Assembly (NCBI RefSeq): GCF_900182905.1
Contig: NZ_FXUF01000009.1
Location: 1-64,000 of the forward strand
Direction: 5' to 3'
DNA: 64,000 nucleotides
Source of the DNA: Anoxynatronum buryatiense
Lineage (GTDB): Bacteria; Bacillota; Clostridia; Peptostreptococcales; Tindalliaceae
Shown here: positions 16,067 to 25,768 of the stretch, piece by piece
Layout: each line of letters begins with the position of its first letter
Numbering within the stretch: the first letter of the stretch is position 1
The notes under the pieces: model-generated
Database searches by the model: none
What the model was told of the DNA's origin: nothing
Seen by the model: only the letters and a program-made list of their open reading frames with translations
Position numbers and translations under genes: made by a program

Positions 16067-18407
16067 CTTTTTCTCCTTGTACCAGCGCATGTTCCAGCAC
16101 CTGGTCCATGTGTTCAACGAACACAAATTCCATTTTTTTGCGAACATTTTCTGGGATTTCTTCCACATCTTTTTCATTGTCTTTGGGCAGCAACACTTTT
16201 CTGATGCCAGCTCTGCGGGCTGCCAGTACTTTTTCTTTCACTCCACCGATGGGCAGTACCCTGCCCCGCAGTGTGATTTCTCCTGTCATGGCCACATCTT
16301 TACGAACGGGAATGCCAGCCAGTGCAGAAATCACCGCTGTTGCCATGGTGATTCCGGCAGAAGGACCATCTTTCGGAGTCCCTCCTTCGGGAATATGGAT
16401 GTGAAGATCCTGCTTCGAATGGAAGTCAGGGTCAATGCCAAATAATTCCACTCGTGATCGAATATAACTGATACCGGCCCGGGCCGATTCCTTCATCACG
16501 TCTCCCAGTCGCCCGGTGAGTTCCAGCTTTCCGGTTCCTTTCATGGGTGTCACCTCGATGGAGATGGTATCACCACCCACTACCGTCCAGGCCAACCCTC
16601 TGGCAATGCCCACTTCATCCTTTTGAGCCGCCATTTCATAGCGAAACTGGGGGGTTCCCAGATACTTTTTAAGGTTGCCGGGTGTTACCCGCACGAACTT
16701 AATGTCTTCCTCAACAATGCGCCGCACCACCTTACGGCATATATTGGCCACCTGTCGTTCCAAATTACGCACACCGGATTCCCTTGTGTAGCTGTTGATC
16801 ATTTCCCGCAGGGCTTTTTCTGATACTTTCAGATTTTCAGGTTGCAATCCGTGATCTTTAATCTGCTTTGGCAGCAGGTATTTTTCTGCAATGGCCAGCT
16901 TTTCATCTTCAGTGTAACCGGGAATTCGAATGACTTCCATTCGGTCAAGCAGCGGCCGGGGAATCGTGTCCAACGTGTTAGCCGTGGTGATGAACATCAC
17001 CTTCGACAGATTAAAGGGAATTTCCATGAAGTGATCGGTAAAATCATTGTTTTGTTCCGGATCCAGAACCTCCAGCAGGGCTGATGCCGGATCTCCGCGG
17101 AAATCATTGGCCAGTTTGTCTATTTCATCCAGCAGGAATACCGGATTACGTGTGCCAGCCTGACGGATAGAACTGATAATTCGTCCGGGAATAGCACCGA
17201 TGTACGTGCGACGATGTCCGCGAATTTCAGCTTCATCCCGCATTCCACCCAGTGACATGCGCACAAACTTACGATCCAGAGAACGGGCCACCGATTTGCC
17301 GATGGAGGTTTTTCCCACTCCCGGAGGACCAACCAGGCACAAAATGGGACCCTTCATCGATTTGGACAACTGACGAATCGCCAGGTATTCCAGGATGCGC
17401 TCCTTCACTTTTTCCAGCCCGTGGTGGTCTTCATCCAGAATCTCTGCCGACCGTTTCAGGTCCAGCCGATCTTTGGTTTCTTTGTGCCAGGGTAAGTTCA
17501 GCACCCAGTCGATGTAGTTTCGAATGACACCTGTTTCAGCGGATGAGGCGGGTAGTTTGGTAAGCCTGTCGATTTCCCGTTCTATCTTCTGGTGAAGATC
17601 CTTGGGCAGCTTGATTTTTTTCAGCTGCTTACGGTACTGGTCCACCTCTTCCACGACACCTTCATCTTCACCCAGTTCCTTCTGAATCGCTCTCATTTGC
17701 TCTCGCAGGTAATATTCTTTCTGCACTTTATTGATTTGCTTCTTCACCCTTGTGTTGATCTTTTTTTCAATTTCAAGAATTTCGATTTCTTCCAGCAAAA
17801 ACCGATAAAGCACTTCCAAACGCTCTATTGATTCAAATGCTTCCAGTATATCCTGTTTCTGATGTGGTTTAAGAATAATATTGGCAGCAATGCTGTCTGC
17901 CAGGCGTCCGGGGTTTTCGATTTCTGTGATGGTCATGAAAATTTCCGGTGAAATTTTATTGCTCACTTCAATATATTTCTCGAAAGCATCAATCACACTT
18001 CGCATGAGAGCTTCCGTCTCAGGATCTTCCGACGGGAGATCACTCTCTTCCCATTCCTCCACCTCCACCATGAAGTAAGGAATTTCCTGTACGAACTGCT
18101 TCACACGTCCCCGGGATATGCCTTCCACCAGCACCCTGATATTATCTCCGGGAAGCTTCAGCATCTGTTTAATTCTGGATATGGTTCCCACTTCATAAAC
18201 ATCTTCTGCCCCAGGCGAGCTGGTTTCTGCTTCTTTCTGTGATGACAGAAAAATCATCTGATCACTGACCATGGCTTCTTCCAGCGCGTTAATAGACCTT
18301 TCCCTTCCAACGTCAAAATGAAGGACCATATATGGAAACACCGTCAGTCCTCTCAAAGGAATCAGCGGCAGTGTCCGCTGGCTGATTTTTTCATTCTGTT
18401 CAGTCAT
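16056..18407 (-). CDS. lon: ATP-dependent protease Lon (LonA)
   Basis: The 783-residue product has the LonA layout: N-terminal substrate-binding domain ([15 protein letters not shown]...), a coiled-coil middle, an AAA+ module with Walker [10 protein letters not shown] at about 360, Walker [11 protein letters not shown], and a C-terminal Ser-Lys protease. The nucleophile is in [12 protein letters not shown] and the Lys is in [11 protein letters not shown]. It degrades damaged and regulatory proteins in the cytosol. I chose the ATG at 18407 because GGGAG lies at suitable distance; two upstream in-frame starts have worse spacing. It is coupled to engB and has its own promoter at 18562-18590. Confidence 0.96.
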   Translation of the reverse strand: MTEQNEKISQRTLPLIPLRGLTVFPYMVLHFDVGRERSINALEEAMVSDQMIFLSSQKEAETSSPGAEDVYEVGTISRIKQMLKLPGDNIRVLVEGISRGRVKQFVQEIPYFMVEVEEWEESDLPSEDPETEALMRSVIDAFEKYIEVSNKISPEIFMTITEIENPGRLADSIAANIILKPHQKQDILEAFESIERLEVLYRFLLEEIEILEIEKKINTRVKKQINKVQKEYYLREQMRAIQKELGEDEGVVEEVDQYRKQLKKIKLPKDLHQKIEREIDRLTKLPASSAETGVIRNYIDWVLNLPWHKETKDRLDLKRSAEILDEDHHGLEKVKERILEYLAIRQLSKSMKGPILCLVGPPGVGKTSIGKSVARSLDRKFVRMSLGGMRDEAEIRGHRRTYIGAIPGRIISSIRQAGTRNPVFLLDEIDKLANDFRGDPASALLEVLDPEQNNDFTDHFMEIPFNLSKVMFITTANTLDTIPRPLLDRMEVIRIPGYTEDEKLAIAEKYLLPKQIKDHGLQPENLKVSEKALREMINSYTRESGVRNLERQVANICRKVVRRIVEEDIKFVRVTPGNLKKYLGTPQFRYEMAAQKDEVGIARGLAWTVVGGDTISIEVTPMKGTGKLELTGRLGDVMKESARAGISYIRSRVELFGIDPDFHSKQDLHIHIPEGGTPKDGPSAGITMATAVISALAGIPVRKDVAMTGEITLRGRVLPIGGVKEKVLAARRAGIRKVLLPKDNEKDVEEIPENVRKKMEFVFVEHMDQVLEHALVQGEKDDH

Positions 18408-18561
18408 TCTTTTCATCTCCCTTGTATCCTGATTCAAAATCCGGTATGCTGTTATCATGGCTGTTGCTCACCGGTTTATCCGGGCCTGTCATGAAGGTTT
18501 CAGTTGTATATGTACCCATAACCTGCAAAAACTATCCTTTAATGGATTGAAAACCTGGTTT

Positions 18562-18590
18562 ATTATACCTTCATCAGCCATTAGATGCAA
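18562..18590 (-). promoter_or_regulatory. Vegetative promoter of lon
   Basis: On the minus strand TTGCAT (18585-18590) and TATAAT (18562-18567) are 17 bases apart, about 155 bases before the lon start. No CIRCE-type inverted repeat is visible. Confidence 0.6.
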
Positions 18591-18666
18591 CTTTTTTTCT
18601 CTTAGTGCCGGTTTTTTCGGCTTTATCTCCCTATATTACTTCGTCATTTAACCTGGAGGTCTTCTC

Positions 18667-19215
18667 ATGAAACCATCTTTATGGCAATTATTTCAAATCT
18701 TTTTTAGGGTGGGTGCCTTCACCTTCGGCGGAGGTTACGCCATGGTCCCCATTATTCAGAAAGAACTGGTGGATCGGGCACACCTTATGAGCAATGAAGA
18801 TTTTCTGGATACGCTGGCTGTTTGCCAAAGTCTGCCCGGTGCCATTGCCGTGAATGTCTCCACTTACGCAGGGTATCAGATTGCCGGCAAAAAAGGCGCT
18901 GCTGCCTGTGTGCTTGGTACGGTGAGCCCTTCTTTTTTCGCAATTCTCATCATTGCCCAGTTCTATCAGCAAATTCGCAACATGGCCTTTATGCAGCAAT
19001 TTTTTCTGGGGGTGCGCCCCGCCATCGTTGCCTTACTCATTGTTTCTTTAATGAAGCTGTACCCTTCGGTGCCAAAGAATCCATTTTCTTATGCCATATC
19101 TGCCATCACCTTAATCTTGCTTCATTTATTAGGACTGCACCCCATTCCCATCATTATCGGGTGTATGGTGTCCGGTTACATCAGTGAACGCATCAAGGAG
19201 GGAAAAACAGTATGA
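18667..19215 (+). CDS. Chromate transporter, short-chain half 1
   Basis: The 182-residue membrane protein is a single CHR domain. FFRVGAFTFGGGYAMVPIIQKELVD and the SLPGAIAVNVSTYAGYQIAG segment are the family signatures, followed by hydrophobic segments ending IPIIIGCMVSGY. In short-chain ChrA systems two such halves form the transporter. It overlaps the next gene by 4 bases, which couples their translation. GGAGG precedes the ATG. Chromate export is the family activity shown in some members; the substrate in an anaerobe may differ. Confidence 0.88.
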   Translation: MKPSLWQLFQIFFRVGAFTFGGGYAMVPIIQKELVDRAHLMSNEDFLDTLAVCQSLPGAIAVNVSTYAGYQIAGKKGAAACVLGTVSPSFFAILIIAQFYQQIRNMAFMQQFFLGVRPAIVALLIVSLMKLYPSVPKNPFSYAISAITLILLHLLGLHPIPIIIGCMVSGYISERIKEGKTV

Positions 19216-19730
19216 TTTACTTTTTGCTGGTCTACACCTTTGCCAAAATCGGCCTTTTCAGTTTCGGCGGCGGGTATGCCATGCTGCCCCTTATTGCCCG
19301 GGAAGTGGTTGATTCTCAGGGCTGGATCAGTTCTCAGGGGCTGGTGGACATGATCGCCATTTCCCAGATGTCTCCCGGCCCCATTGCCATTAACCTGGCC
19401 ACCTTCATCGGCTTTGATCAAAAGGGAGTGGCAGGCGCGCTGCTGGCCACCTTTGGCGTGGTCTTCTTTACCTCCATGCTGGTGCTGGTGGCTGCCAAAG
19501 CATTGCTGGCCCATCCCGACCATCTGATTGCCCGGGGATTCTTCAAGGGGATTCGACCGGCTGTCATCTCTTTCATCGCAGCTGCCATTTTATCTCTCTA
19601 CCCGGTTTCTGTTCCTGATCTGAAATCTTTTGGGTTGATGGCGGCTGCCTTTATTGCCTTTGGAAAGTTCAAGTTGCCCCCCATCCCCATTGTGCTGGTA
19701 TCGGGCCTGATTGCCACCTTCATTTTTTAA
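19212..19730 (+). CDS. Chromate transporter, short-chain half 2
   Basis: This 172-residue second CHR half has TFAKIGLFSFGGGYAMLPLI, the QMSPGPIAINLATFIGF segment and about five membrane helices. It starts inside the stop of the first half (ATGA overlap), so both are made together, presumably as a heterodimer with opposite topology. The pair lies between lon and the nucleoside uptake genes, on the strand opposite to both. Confidence 0.88.
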   Translation: MIYFLLVYTFAKIGLFSFGGGYAMLPLIAREVVDSQGWISSQGLVDMIAISQMSPGPIAINLATFIGFDQKGVAGALLATFGVVFFTSMLVLVAAKALLAHPDHLIARGFFKGIRPAVISFIAAAILSLYPVSVPDLKSFGLMAAAFIAFGKFKLPPIPIVLVSGLIATFIF

Positions 19731-19790
19731 CGGTGACATGTTTGAGGACCCGCCATTGATTTGACTGGCACTTGCGTCGTTCCCCTCCTG

Positions 19791-19838
19791 AAAAACCGTC
19801 TGAAGCGATCCACACATGTGGCACTCCAGACGGTTTTT
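19791..19838. terminator. Bidirectional terminator
   Basis: The arms AAAAACCGTCTG and CAGACGGTTTTTT enclose a 24-base loop region. The hairpin lies between the converging chromate transporter and nucleoside permease genes and has A/T tracts on both sides. Confidence 0.8.
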
Positions 19839-19885
19839 TAGATTGAATCATACATGTCATTGATTGGTGTTATGATCTGGCAGTT

Positions 19886-20839
19886 CTACCGGCTTCCCTT
19901 GTCATAGGGAACCCCTGCAGCTCTGGGTGCCTGAGATGTTTTGGAAGTAAAAGCAAGCACCACCAGTGTTGTAAGGTAAGGAATCATTTTGTAGACATCA
20001 TTGGGAACTCCCAGTGTTGCCAGAAATGGAATTCCGGAATAGGCAGCTGCGATGGTTTTCATCAGTCCAAAGAAAAAGGCAGCCACTAAAATACGGGAAG
20101 GCTTCCACTGCCCAAAGATTAATACCGCCAGAGCTAAAAACCCATAGCCGGACACAGTGGCATTAAAGTTGGTGGAAGTGGGAATCACAAACACCAGTCC
20201 TCCGATACCAGCCAATGCACCGGAAATCAACACGCCGGCGTAGCGAATCTGATACACATTGATCCCCACAGAGTCGGCTGCCTGAGGATGCTCGCCGCAG
20301 GAGCGCAGTCGCAGCCCAAAGCGGGTATTGTAGAGAACAAACCAGCTAAGTACCAGAATGATGAATCCCAGGTAGGTGGTCAGGTAAGTATTTGTAAAGA
20401 AAAGATCTCCCACAACAGGAATTTGTCCCAGCACCGGCACGCTGGCAATACGAAACTGATTCATAAATGGAATCTGCTGCACAGTGCGCAGCATACGGGC
20501 CACATAAATGGCAAAGGCCGGGGCAAACATATTGATGGCTGTGCCGCTGATCACCTGATTGGCTTTCATATTAACCGATGCATAGGCATGGGTAAGGGAA
20601 ATCAGCATCCCCGAAAGAGCTGCTACAAGAATCGCCAGCAGCAGGATAGGCTGTCCCGGCAAGGCTGCCTGAAAGGTGTTGATGAACAGAATACCTGAAA
20701 AAGCACCCACAATCATGATGCCTTCCAGTGCAATGTTCACCACCCCGCTGCGCTCGGAAAACATGCCTCCAAGGGCCACGATCAGCAGCGGAATTGAGAA
20801 AAACATGGTTTGCTGTACCAGAAAATAGATGGTATTCAT
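19886..20839 (-). CDS. nupQ: Nucleoside ABC transporter permease (NupQ/YufQ type)
   Basis: This 317-residue permease of the BPD_transp_2 family has about nine membrane segments. The segments SGVVNIALEGIMIVGAF and GLRLRSCGEHPQAADSVGINVYQIRYAGVLISGALAGIGG are characteristic of the second permease in BmpA-type uptake systems for nucleosides. It overlaps the preceding permease by 4 bases (ATGA). It is the last gene of the operon. Substrate assignment rests on family and on deoC upstream. Confidence 0.87.
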   Translation of the reverse strand: MNTIYFLVQQTMFFSIPLLIVALGGMFSERSGVVNIALEGIMIVGAFSGILFINTFQAALPGQPILLLAILVAALSGMLISLTHAYASVNMKANQVISGTAINMFAPAFAIYVARMLRTVQQIPFMNQFRIASVPVLGQIPVVGDLFFTNTYLTTYLGFIILVLSWFVLYNTRFGLRLRSCGEHPQAADSVGINVYQIRYAGVLISGALAGIGGLVFVIPTSTNFNATVSGYGFLALAVLIFGQWKPSRILVAAFFFGLMKTIAAAYSGIPFLATLGVPNDVYKMIPYLTTLVVLAFTSKTSQAPRAAGVPYDKGSR

Positions 20840-21996
20840 TCAACGCCACCCCCTTTCTCCGTTGACCCCGCATCGGCTGCCAGTGCTTTTGCTTCTTCCA
20901 GGGGGCGGTCTTTCTTTTTCAGATATGCCTGGATGAAACCCTTCAATAGCAGTGCAAATGCACTGAAATAAATAATGACGGCAATGATGATTTCAATGAC
21001 CTGGGGCACAAAATTATAGAGCTGCATGTTAAAGCCCCCCACGGTGAGATATGCCACAAAAATGCCGGAGAGCAATATGCCCAGAGGATGACTCAGCCCC
21101 AACAGGGCAACAGGTATGCCATTGAAACCTTCAATTGCCAGCACGTCCACCACTTCAATGCTTTTACCCGCTCCCGCCAGGTATAAGAGGGCGCCTCCCA
21201 GTCCTGCCAGTGCTCCGGCGATGGCCATGGACAGCACAATGCTCCTTTTTTCGTTGATTCCAGCATACCGGGCCGCATCCCGATTATAGCCGCAGGCTTT
21301 CAGTTCATATCCGAACCGGGTCTTATCAAGCACCACGTAAATCACAATCCCCGCCAGGATGGCAATAAAAATCCCCGCATTGACACTGGATGGGCTGTTG
21401 CCGGTGATGAACAATTTGTCCAGCCCTGCCTTCGGGATAACCGCAGTGGCCGCCACACGCAGTGACTGGTTCCGCAGGGAATCAAAAACGGTCTTCACCA
21501 CCATGTAGTTCACAGTATACATGCCAATATAGTTCATCATAATGCAGGCGATAACCTCATTGACGTTAAAATAAGCTTTAAGTATACCGGGCACCAGTCC
21601 CCAGAGTGCCCCAGCCAGCAAAGCCGCCATCAGGGCCACCATCCAATGGGCATGACCCGGAAGGGATGTCCACTTGACACCCACATAAACAGCCGCATAG
21701 GCCCCTACAATGAACTGGCCAGCCGCTCCAATGTTAAAGAGGCCGGTTTTATTGGCAAACCCAAAGGAAAGACCAGTCATAATGATGGGAGTGGCAAAGT
21801 AAAACACCTGTCCCAGGTTTTTCATGTCAGTCAGCCCGCCAAAAAGAATGGCACCAAACCCCCGTACAGCCTGGGATGGATTGCTGACCAGCAAAACCAG
21901 GAAACCAATGAAGAGGCCGACAATAATGGCCATCAGAGAAGACATAAAACTGGAAAAGGCGTCACTTCTCACATAAGCTTTCCAGCTGAATTTCAT
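20836..21996 (-). CDS. nupP: Nucleoside ABC transporter permease (NupP/YufP type)
   Basis: This 386-residue permease has the BPD_transp_2 fold. FANKTGLFNIGAAGQFIVGAYAA in the first half matches the NupP subunit, and the loop GYELKACGYNRDAARYAGINEKRSIVLSMAIAGALAGLGGA also fits. About ten hydrophobic segments are visible, and the C-terminal tail is charged (KKKDRPLEEAKA). It overlaps the ATPase gene by 4 bases at its start and the second permease by 4 bases at its end, so the three are coupled. Confidence 0.88.
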   Translation of the reverse strand: MKFSWKAYVRSDAFSSFMSSLMAIIVGLFIGFLVLLVSNPSQAVRGFGAILFGGLTDMKNLGQVFYFATPIIMTGLSFGFANKTGLFNIGAAGQFIVGAYAAVYVGVKWTSLPGHAHWMVALMAALLAGALWGLVPGILKAYFNVNEVIACIMMNYIGMYTVNYMVVKTVFDSLRNQSLRVAATAVIPKAGLDKLFITGNSPSSVNAGIFIAILAGIVIYVVLDKTRFGYELKACGYNRDAARYAGINEKRSIVLSMAIAGALAGLGGALLYLAGAGKSIEVVDVLAIEGFNGIPVALLGLSHPLGILLSGIFVAYLTVGGFNMQLYNFVPQVIEIIIAVIIYFSAFALLLKGFIQAYLKKKDRPLEEAKALAADAGSTEKGGGVE

Positions 21997-23519
21997 GCCA
22001 GCTCACCTCTTTTCGATCCGGCCATGTATAGACCCAGTTCCTGTACAGTGACTGTTTTCGGGTCAAGAGAAGCCACAATTTCCCCCTCATAGATCACCAG
22101 AATACGATCACTTAAGTTCATCACTTCGTCCAGTTCCAGGGATACCAGAAGAATCGCCTTTCCCTGGTCCCGCTCCTCCACCAGCTTTCGGTGAATATAC
22201 TCAATGGCACCCACGTCCAGTCCCCGGGTTGGTTGCACCGCAATGAGAAAATCCGGATTCCGGTCAATTTCACGGGCAACGATGGCTTTTTGCTGGTTAC
22301 CGCCGGACATGCTGCGGGCATCTGTTCGAGAACCCCGCCCACTACGTATATCAAATTTTCCTATGAGCTCATCTGCATACTCATAAATTTTATCATATTG
22401 CAAAAATCCACTTTGCTGAAAAGGTTCACGAAAATACCGCTGCAACACCAGATTATATCCCAAATTAAAATCCAGTACCAGTCCGTGCTTGTGCCTATCT
22501 TCAGGGATGTGACTCATCCCCTTTTCATTACGTTTTCTGATGGGCAGATGCGTAATGTCTTCACCGTTCATTTCAATGGCGCCTGCATCAGGCTGTAGTA
22601 ATCCCGTTATGGCATACACCAGTTCTGACTGGCCATTGCCTTCAATGCCTGCCAGACAGACAATCTCACCGGCGCGCACTTCAAAAGAAACATTGTTCAC
22701 CACCATTTTGTGTGTCAGGCGGTTGCGAATGCTAAGTTCCTGTACGCGAGCGATGACATCCCCCGTCTTTGCAGGATTCTTTTCAATCATCAGGTTCACT
22801 TTTCTTCCCACCATCATTTCTGACATTTCTTCCATGGAAGTATCTGCCACTGTCACGGTTCCGATGTACTGCCCCTTGCGAAGCACCGAGCAGCGATCAG
22901 CCACTTTCTTAATCTCATTCAACTTGTGGGTGATGAAGAGAATTGTTTTTCCCTCCGATACCAGCTCTTTCATGATTTTCATTAACTCGTCAATTTCCTG
23001 GGGTGTCAGCACCGCAGTGGGCTCGTCAAAAATAAGAATTTCATTTTGACGATAAAGCATTTTCAGTATTTCCACCCGCTGTTGCATCCCCACACTGATA
23101 TCAGCGATGCGGGCATGTATGTCCACTTTTAAACCATATCGCTCTGACAGTTTTTGAACACTGTCGGCGGCTGCTTTTGTTTGTAATCGTCCACCGGCAA
23201 CTGTTTCGGCACCTAAAATAATATTTTCCAGCACTGTGAAGTTGTGTACCAGCTTAAAATGCTGATGTACCATGCCGATCCCCAGTCGATTGGCATCGTT
23301 GGGGTTTTCGATTCTGACCACTTCGCCATTCTTTTTAATGATCCCTTTTTCAGGTTGATACAGGCCGAAAAGGACACTCATCAAGGTGGATTTTCCTGCA
23401 CCGTTTTCTCCCAGCAGTGCATGGATTTCTCCCTTTTTCAACTGCAGGGTAATGTCATCGTTTGCCACAATTCCCGGAAATTCTTTGGTGATATTACACA
23501 TTTCAATGATATATGCCAT
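21993..23519 (-). CDS. nupO: Nucleoside ABC transporter, double ATP-binding protein (NupO/YufO type)
   Basis: The 508-residue protein holds two ABC modules. The first has Walker A GENGAGKSTL (about 35-45), signature ISVGMQQRVEIL and Walker B ILIFDEPTAVLTPQE. The second has the degenerate Walker A GIEGNGQSEL and signature MSGGNQQKAIVAREI, the asymmetric pattern of the BmpA/ribose-type transporters. It powers uptake with the two permeases. I chose the ATG at 23519, 8 bases after GAGGGG; a GTG three codons upstream is too close to that site. Confidence 0.9.
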   Translation of the reverse strand: MAYIIEMCNITKEFPGIVANDDITLQLKKGEIHALLGENGAGKSTLMSVLFGLYQPEKGIIKKNGEVVRIENPNDANRLGIGMVHQHFKLVHNFTVLENIILGAETVAGGRLQTKAAADSVQKLSERYGLKVDIHARIADISVGMQQRVEILKMLYRQNEILIFDEPTAVLTPQEIDELMKIMKELVSEGKTILFITHKLNEIKKVADRCSVLRKGQYIGTVTVADTSMEEMSEMMVGRKVNLMIEKNPAKTGDVIARVQELSIRNRLTHKMVVNNVSFEVRAGEIVCLAGIEGNGQSELVYAITGLLQPDAGAIEMNGEDITHLPIRKRNEKGMSHIPEDRHKHGLVLDFNLGYNLVLQRYFREPFQQSGFLQYDKIYEYADELIGKFDIRSGRGSRTDARSMSGGNQQKAIVAREIDRNPDFLIAVQPTRGLDVGAIEYIHRKLVEERDQGKAILLVSLELDEVMNLSDRILVIYEGEIVASLDPKTVTVQELGLYMAGSKRGELA

Positions 23520-23579
23520 CCACTTCACCCCTCACCTGCATGGTTACTCCCGTCAACTCATGGTTTCCGGTATGGATAA

Positions 23580-23610
23580 GGAGGGTCTGCACCGCAGTGC
23601 AGAGCCCTCC
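23580..23610 (-). terminator. Intercistronic hairpin between the binding-protein and ATPase genes
   Basis: The arms GGAGGGTCTGCAC and GTGCAGAGCCCTCC pair with one bulged base around a 5-base loop. No U-tract follows on the minus strand. It is likely an mRNA-stability or attenuation element giving more binding protein than ATPase. Confidence 0.55.
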
Positions 23611-23652
23611 TAAATTGGTTCCAACAGCATCAGGCGTTACCCGGTCATTTTT

Positions 23653-24804
23653 TTAGTTCACCAATGTGACGGTAACGATCTCTGTTGGAATAGCTCCTGC
23701 TGAGTCAACATCGTTGTCTTTCAACATGCTGCTGGCAATGCCATCGCTGTCATTCACCAACATTCCGAAAATAGCGTCATAGTCGGCCTGTGAGAAAGAT
23801 TCGAAACGGGAGGTTGCCATTGGCAGGGCCACGCCGTCATTGCTGGCATCCATCACAATGGTTTCTCCGCCGGGGAAGCTGCCGGCATAAAAAGCTTCCA
23901 GAGTGCTGTAAACAGATGCTCCCAACCCTTTCATGGCTGAGGTGATCACTGTTTCCGACTCGCCGGACTGGTCAATGTCAACACCTACGACTTTAGCGCC
24001 AGCCTGTTCAGCTGCGGCCATTACTGAGTTTCCAACGGCTCCGCCGCAGGCAAAAATAGTGTCTACTCCTGATTGATACCAGGATGCTGCGAGAGTCTGC
24101 ACTTCAGGAGTGGCATCAAATCCACCCGTGTAGTGGTAGTTAATGGTTACATCGCCTGCAGCCAGGCCAAGTTCTTCAGCTGCGTACTCGGCACCCTGTA
24201 CAAACCCATAGCCAAAACGTACCACTGCAGGTACTGCCATGCCGCCCATGAAGCCCAGGCTGCGGCTGCCATCTTTTACAGCTGCGTAGCCAGCCAGAAA
24301 TCCGGCCTGTTCTTCTGCATACAGCACACCCACCACATTGGGTTCAGTTCTGAATTCGGTGTAGTCTTCATTATGAGGCACACCATCAATGAGAATGAAA
24401 TGGGTGTCTGGGTATTGATCCTGAGCAATGAAGATGGGTTCTTCAAAAAGGAAGCCCGGAGTGACAATTACTTTTGCACCGCCACGCACTGCCAGTTCAA
24501 TGGCAGAAAGATACGCATCAGTACTCTTTTCGCTTGGCTGATAATACTTGTGGGAAATGCCATTGTCTACTGCGTAGTCCCGCAGCCCTTCCCAAGAACC
24601 CTGGTTAAAGGACTTGTCGTCAATGGTGCCAATGTCAGTGATCAGTGCCAGTTCGAAAGTACCGTCATCTGAAACACCTTCCGCCGCTGCCTCTGTTTCA
24701 CCTGCGGGCTCTTCTGACGGAGCCGGGGCGGGTGCTGGTGACCCACAGGCCGCCAGTGACAGGGTCATGATGAGAATTAAAAGCAAAGCCATTTTCTTTT
24801 TCAT
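23653..24804 (-). CDS. nupN: BMP-family nucleoside-binding lipoprotein
   Basis: The 383-residue protein has a lipoprotein signal with lipobox SLAACG, a Pro/Ala/Glu-rich linker, and a Bmp (TmpC/PnrA) domain. Family motifs are ALITDIGTIDDKSFNQGSWEGL, where the DDKSFNQ segment contacts the nucleobase, EEQAGFLAGYAA and VGVDIDQSGE. It binds nucleosides outside the membrane for the NupOPQ transporter encoded downstream. AAAAAGATG start context with GGAGGGAG upstream is good. It lies 120 bp after deoC in the same direction. Confidence 0.92.
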   Translation of the reverse strand: MKKKMALLLILIMTLSLAACGSPAPAPAPSEEPAGETEAAAEGVSDDGTFELALITDIGTIDDKSFNQGSWEGLRDYAVDNGISHKYYQPSEKSTDAYLSAIELAVRGGAKVIVTPGFLFEEPIFIAQDQYPDTHFILIDGVPHNEDYTEFRTEPNVVGVLYAEEQAGFLAGYAAVKDGSRSLGFMGGMAVPAVVRFGYGFVQGAEYAAEELGLAAGDVTINYHYTGGFDATPEVQTLAASWYQSGVDTIFACGGAVGNSVMAAAEQAGAKVVGVDIDQSGESETVITSAMKGLGASVYSTLEAFYAGSFPGGETIVMDASNDGVALPMATSRFESFSQADYDAIFGMLVNDSDGIASSMLKDNDVDSAGAIPTEIVTVTLVN

Positions 24805-24924
24805 CTTTTCTCCCTCCTGATATTTACTGAATTGCTGGTTCTATCTATTTACCCGTCGAAAGGACGAAAGTCTTGTTTCAACGGGGCCATGCCAACTAAA
24901 ACTTCAGGTCTTATCCACCTGCCG

Positions 24925-25590
24925 TTAATACGACGATGCACTGCCGCCTGTCAATAGCGCCACTGCACCACTGGTGCCGATCCGCTGGCACCCGGCTTCA
25001 ATAAAAGCCTCCAGATCTTCTTTGCTTCTGATGCCGCCGGCTGCCTTTATCTTTACCTGTTGCCCAATATGCTTTCGGAACAAATGAACGTCTTCAAGGG
25101 TGGCTCCCGCAGTTCCAAATCCTGTGGATGTTTTGATATAATCAGCGCCGCCTTCGGTGACACACTGACACAATCTAATTTTTTCGGCTTCATCCAGGTA
25201 ACAGGTTTCAATAATGACCTTCACAATTCTGTCACCTGCCGCTGCTTTCACCGCGGCTATTTCACGGGTAATGCTCTCAAAATCACCGTTCTTGACCGCG
25301 CCAAGATTAATGACCATATCCACTTCAGCTGCACCCAGCATTACCGCTTCGGCTGTTTCTGCCACTTTAACGGCAGTTGTCTGATACCCCAAAGGAAAGC
25401 CGATCACCGTACAAATGGTCAGCTTTTCGCCATACGTTTGATGAATGCGTTCCACATATGCCGGCGGGATGCATACAGATGCTGTTTGATATTCGATGGC
25501 CTCTTCACACAACCGACTGATCTCCTTCCAATCGGATAGTGGCTTTAGCAGGGTGTGATCCACATGTTTCAGGATTTGGGATTTCTCCAT
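24925..25590 (-). CDS. deoC: Deoxyribose-phosphate aldolase
   Basis: This 221-residue class I aldolase cleaves 2-deoxyribose-5-phosphate to glyceraldehyde-3-phosphate and acetaldehyde. The Schiff-base Lys lies in YIKTSTGFGTAGAT and the second active-site Lys in VKIKAAGGIRS; DHTLLKP and VIGFPLGYQTTAVKVAE are also typical. It is the first gene of the nucleoside operon, with GGAGG before the ATG and a promoter at 25626-25654. It links imported deoxynucleosides to glycolysis, together with a phosphorylase such as DeoD. Confidence 0.96.
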   Translation of the reverse strand: MEKSQILKHVDHTLLKPLSDWKEISRLCEEAIEYQTASVCIPPAYVERIHQTYGEKLTICTVIGFPLGYQTTAVKVAETAEAVMLGAAEVDMVINLGAVKNGDFESITREIAAVKAAAGDRIVKVIIETCYLDEAEKIRLCQCVTEGGADYIKTSTGFGTAGATLEDVHLFRKHIGQQVKIKAAGGIRSKEDLEAFIEAGCQRIGTSGAVALLTGGSASSY

Positions 25591-25625
25591 GTCGCTCCTC
25601 CATTATTGAACTGCTATTTGCTTTT

Positions 25626-25654
25626 ATGGTAATGTATTTTAGTGAAAATGTCAA
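25626..25654 (-). promoter_or_regulatory. Vegetative promoter of the deoC-nup operon
   Basis: On the minus strand TTGACA (25649-25654) and TACCAT (25626-25631) are 17 bases apart. The -35 box overlaps one arm of the palindrome at 25651-25670. Confidence 0.65.
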
Positions 25655-25670
25655 CAAATGTTTGTGTTGA
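25651..25670. promoter_or_regulatory. Candidate DeoR operator
   Basis: TCAACA-N8-TGTTGA is a perfect 6-bp-arm palindrome. It covers the deoC -35 box and lies upstream of the divergent regulator promoter, so a bound regulator should block deoC transcription. Assignment to the neighbouring DeoR-type protein is inference from position. Confidence 0.55.
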
Positions 25671-25703
25671 TTGCCGCTTTAGTCAGAAATTTTCGTTTCG
25701 ATG

Positions 25704-25732
25704 TTTACATTTTTATGTAGTAATGTTAATAT
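25704..25732 (+). promoter_or_regulatory. Vegetative promoter of the DeoR-family gene
   Basis: TTTACA (25704-25709) and TAATAT (25727-25732) are separated by 17 bases, 36 bases ahead of the GTG start. Confidence 0.6.
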
Positions 25733-25768
25733 TAAAACATAATCCTGTTAAGGTGGAGGTGGATCATC

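Noticed and set aside
18457-18651. 64-codon plus-strand frame upstream of the chromate transporter
   Set aside because: No ribosome site, and it covers the lon promoter and leader; translation has no recognisable features.
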